Part shown: positions 63,557-64,000 of the stretch, in pieces | How the letters are laid out: each line of letters opens with the position of its first letter | How positions within the stretch are numbered: position 1 is the stretch's first letter | NCBI GenBank assembly: GCA_963820375.1 | Contig: CAWFZX010000030.1 | Span: 1 to 64,000 of the forward strand | DNA: 64,000 bases | Direction of reading: 5' to 3' | Source: AWTP1-13 sp963820375 | Lineage (GTDB): Bacteria > Pseudomonadota > Alphaproteobacteria > Rhizobiales > Hyphomicrobiaceae | Notes under the pieces: model-generated | The model's database searches: none | Told to the model about the DNA's origin: nothing | The model's input: only the letters and a program-made list of their open reading frames with translations | Program-made: the position numbers and the translations under genes

Positions 63557-64000
63557 TCAGCGCCGACGGGTTTCCCCCGCGACAGGATCGTTTCCCCCGA
63601 CCCAAGCCACCATGACCGCCCAGGCCACGGCAAGAACAATGGGGCCGAAGAAAAGGCCGACGATGCCGAAGGCAATTGTTCCGCCAATAACGCCGACCAT
63701 GATCACGGGCATCGGCGTGGTGAGCCCACGCGCCATGACAAACGGTCTGAGTACGTTGTCGATCAAACCGACCGGCACCATGTAGGCGGTGAAAAGCAGG
63801 GCATGTGTCGCTTCCATCACCGTCCAGCTCCAGATGATGATCGGCAGGAACAGGATCGACGGTCCAACCTGGATGATACCCAACAGCATTGCCACAAAAG
63901 CGAGCACGCTGGCGGCCGGAATGCCGGCGGCGAGGAAGCCCGCTCCGCCGAGGAAGGCTTGCAGAAAGGCAATGCCGACCACGCCGCGCGACACCTTGCG
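63557..64000 (-). CDS. AI-2E-family transporter, C-terminal part (cut by window end)
   Basis: Partial CDS, about 147 codons, running off the window end. It has the membrane helices and the C-terminal signature of the AI-2E/PerM/TqsA family: AMLLGIIQVGPSILFLPIIIW, LIDNVLRPFVMARGLTTPMP and VIGGTIAFGIVGLFFGPIVLA. Members export small molecules or protons/sodium. The N-terminal half lies outside the window. It is convergent with the TctC gene. Confidence 0.9.
   Translation of the reverse strand, partial: RKVSRGVVGIAFLQAFLGGAGFLAAGIPAASVLAFVAMLLGIIQVGPSILFLPIIIWSWTVMEATHALLFTAYMVPVGLIDNVLRPFVMARGLTTPMPVIMVGVIGGTIAFGIVGLFFGPIVLAVAWAVMVAWVGGNDPVAGETRRR

Noticed and set aside
1..64000. CRISPR arrays, rRNA genes, ordinary tRNA genes, prophage or complete insertion sequences
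   Set aside because: No regularly spaced repeats, rRNA or tRNA cores, integrase, phage structural genes or transposase motifs were seen; the only mobile element is the intron at the left edge.

Overview
The window is GC-rich bacterial DNA. Gene content points to an alphaproteobacterium, probably of the Rhizobiales/Hyphomicrobiales: branched-chain, TRAP and Bug-type importers, an HWE-type histidine kinase, an ankyrin protein with a QAKDLL head, and several tiny secreted proteins of types I associate with Bradyrhizobium relatives. My tally of supported genes covers only about three quarters of the bases. At least two genes look frameshifted, so the region is either partly decayed or contains sequencing indels.

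Layout. 1-1.06 kb: 5' part of a group II intron with the start of its reverse transcriptase. 1.5-3.6 kb: a tiny secreted protein, a cytidylate-kinase-like protein and a Crp/Fnr regulator. 4.0-10.6 kb: an orphan family-1 solute-binding protein, then a complete LivGFKHM-type importer. 10.9-20.7 kb: a broken Sel1-like gene, an amino-acid-synthesis-family protein, an Frc-like CoA-transferase, a FAD oxidoreductase, a thiamine-diphosphate enzyme of the Oxc/HACL type, a broken conserved gene, a glutamine-synthetase-family ligase and an iron alcohol dehydrogenase, which together look catabolic. 20.9-31.4 kb: a secreted protein with a phospholipase-A2-like motif, a PfkB sugar kinase, an MFS transporter, a UvrD-like helicase, an SH3-domain protein and a histidine kinase/response regulator pair. 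31.7-41.0 kb: small proteins, an orphan DctP protein, an ankyrin protein, a short RTX protein, HtpG and an RNase HII.

41.8-45.7 kb is the most interesting part. selA (selenocysteine synthase) lies close to an oppositely oriented two-gene operon whose second gene reads through an in-frame UGA into the motif Sec-Gly-Ser-Cys. This identifies it as a UGSC-family selenoprotein. A 9-bp hairpin with a GUU loop starts 10 nt after the UGA and fits a bacterial SECIS element. A conventional gene caller splits this gene in two and loses the selenocysteine.

46.1-64 kb: a DUF1906 secreted protein, a carbohydrate-type ABC importer with two ATPases and a formamidase, an L,D-transpeptidase with a strong terminator, a glutathione transferase, a TAXI-TRAP importer with an amidohydrolase and a TctC/Bug protein, and the 3' end of an AI-2E-family transporter gene. 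Six solute-binding proteins of five classes make this a scavenging-oriented region. In three of the importer operons the binding-protein gene is followed at once by a strong hairpin before the permease gene, which probably sets binding protein above permease in expression.
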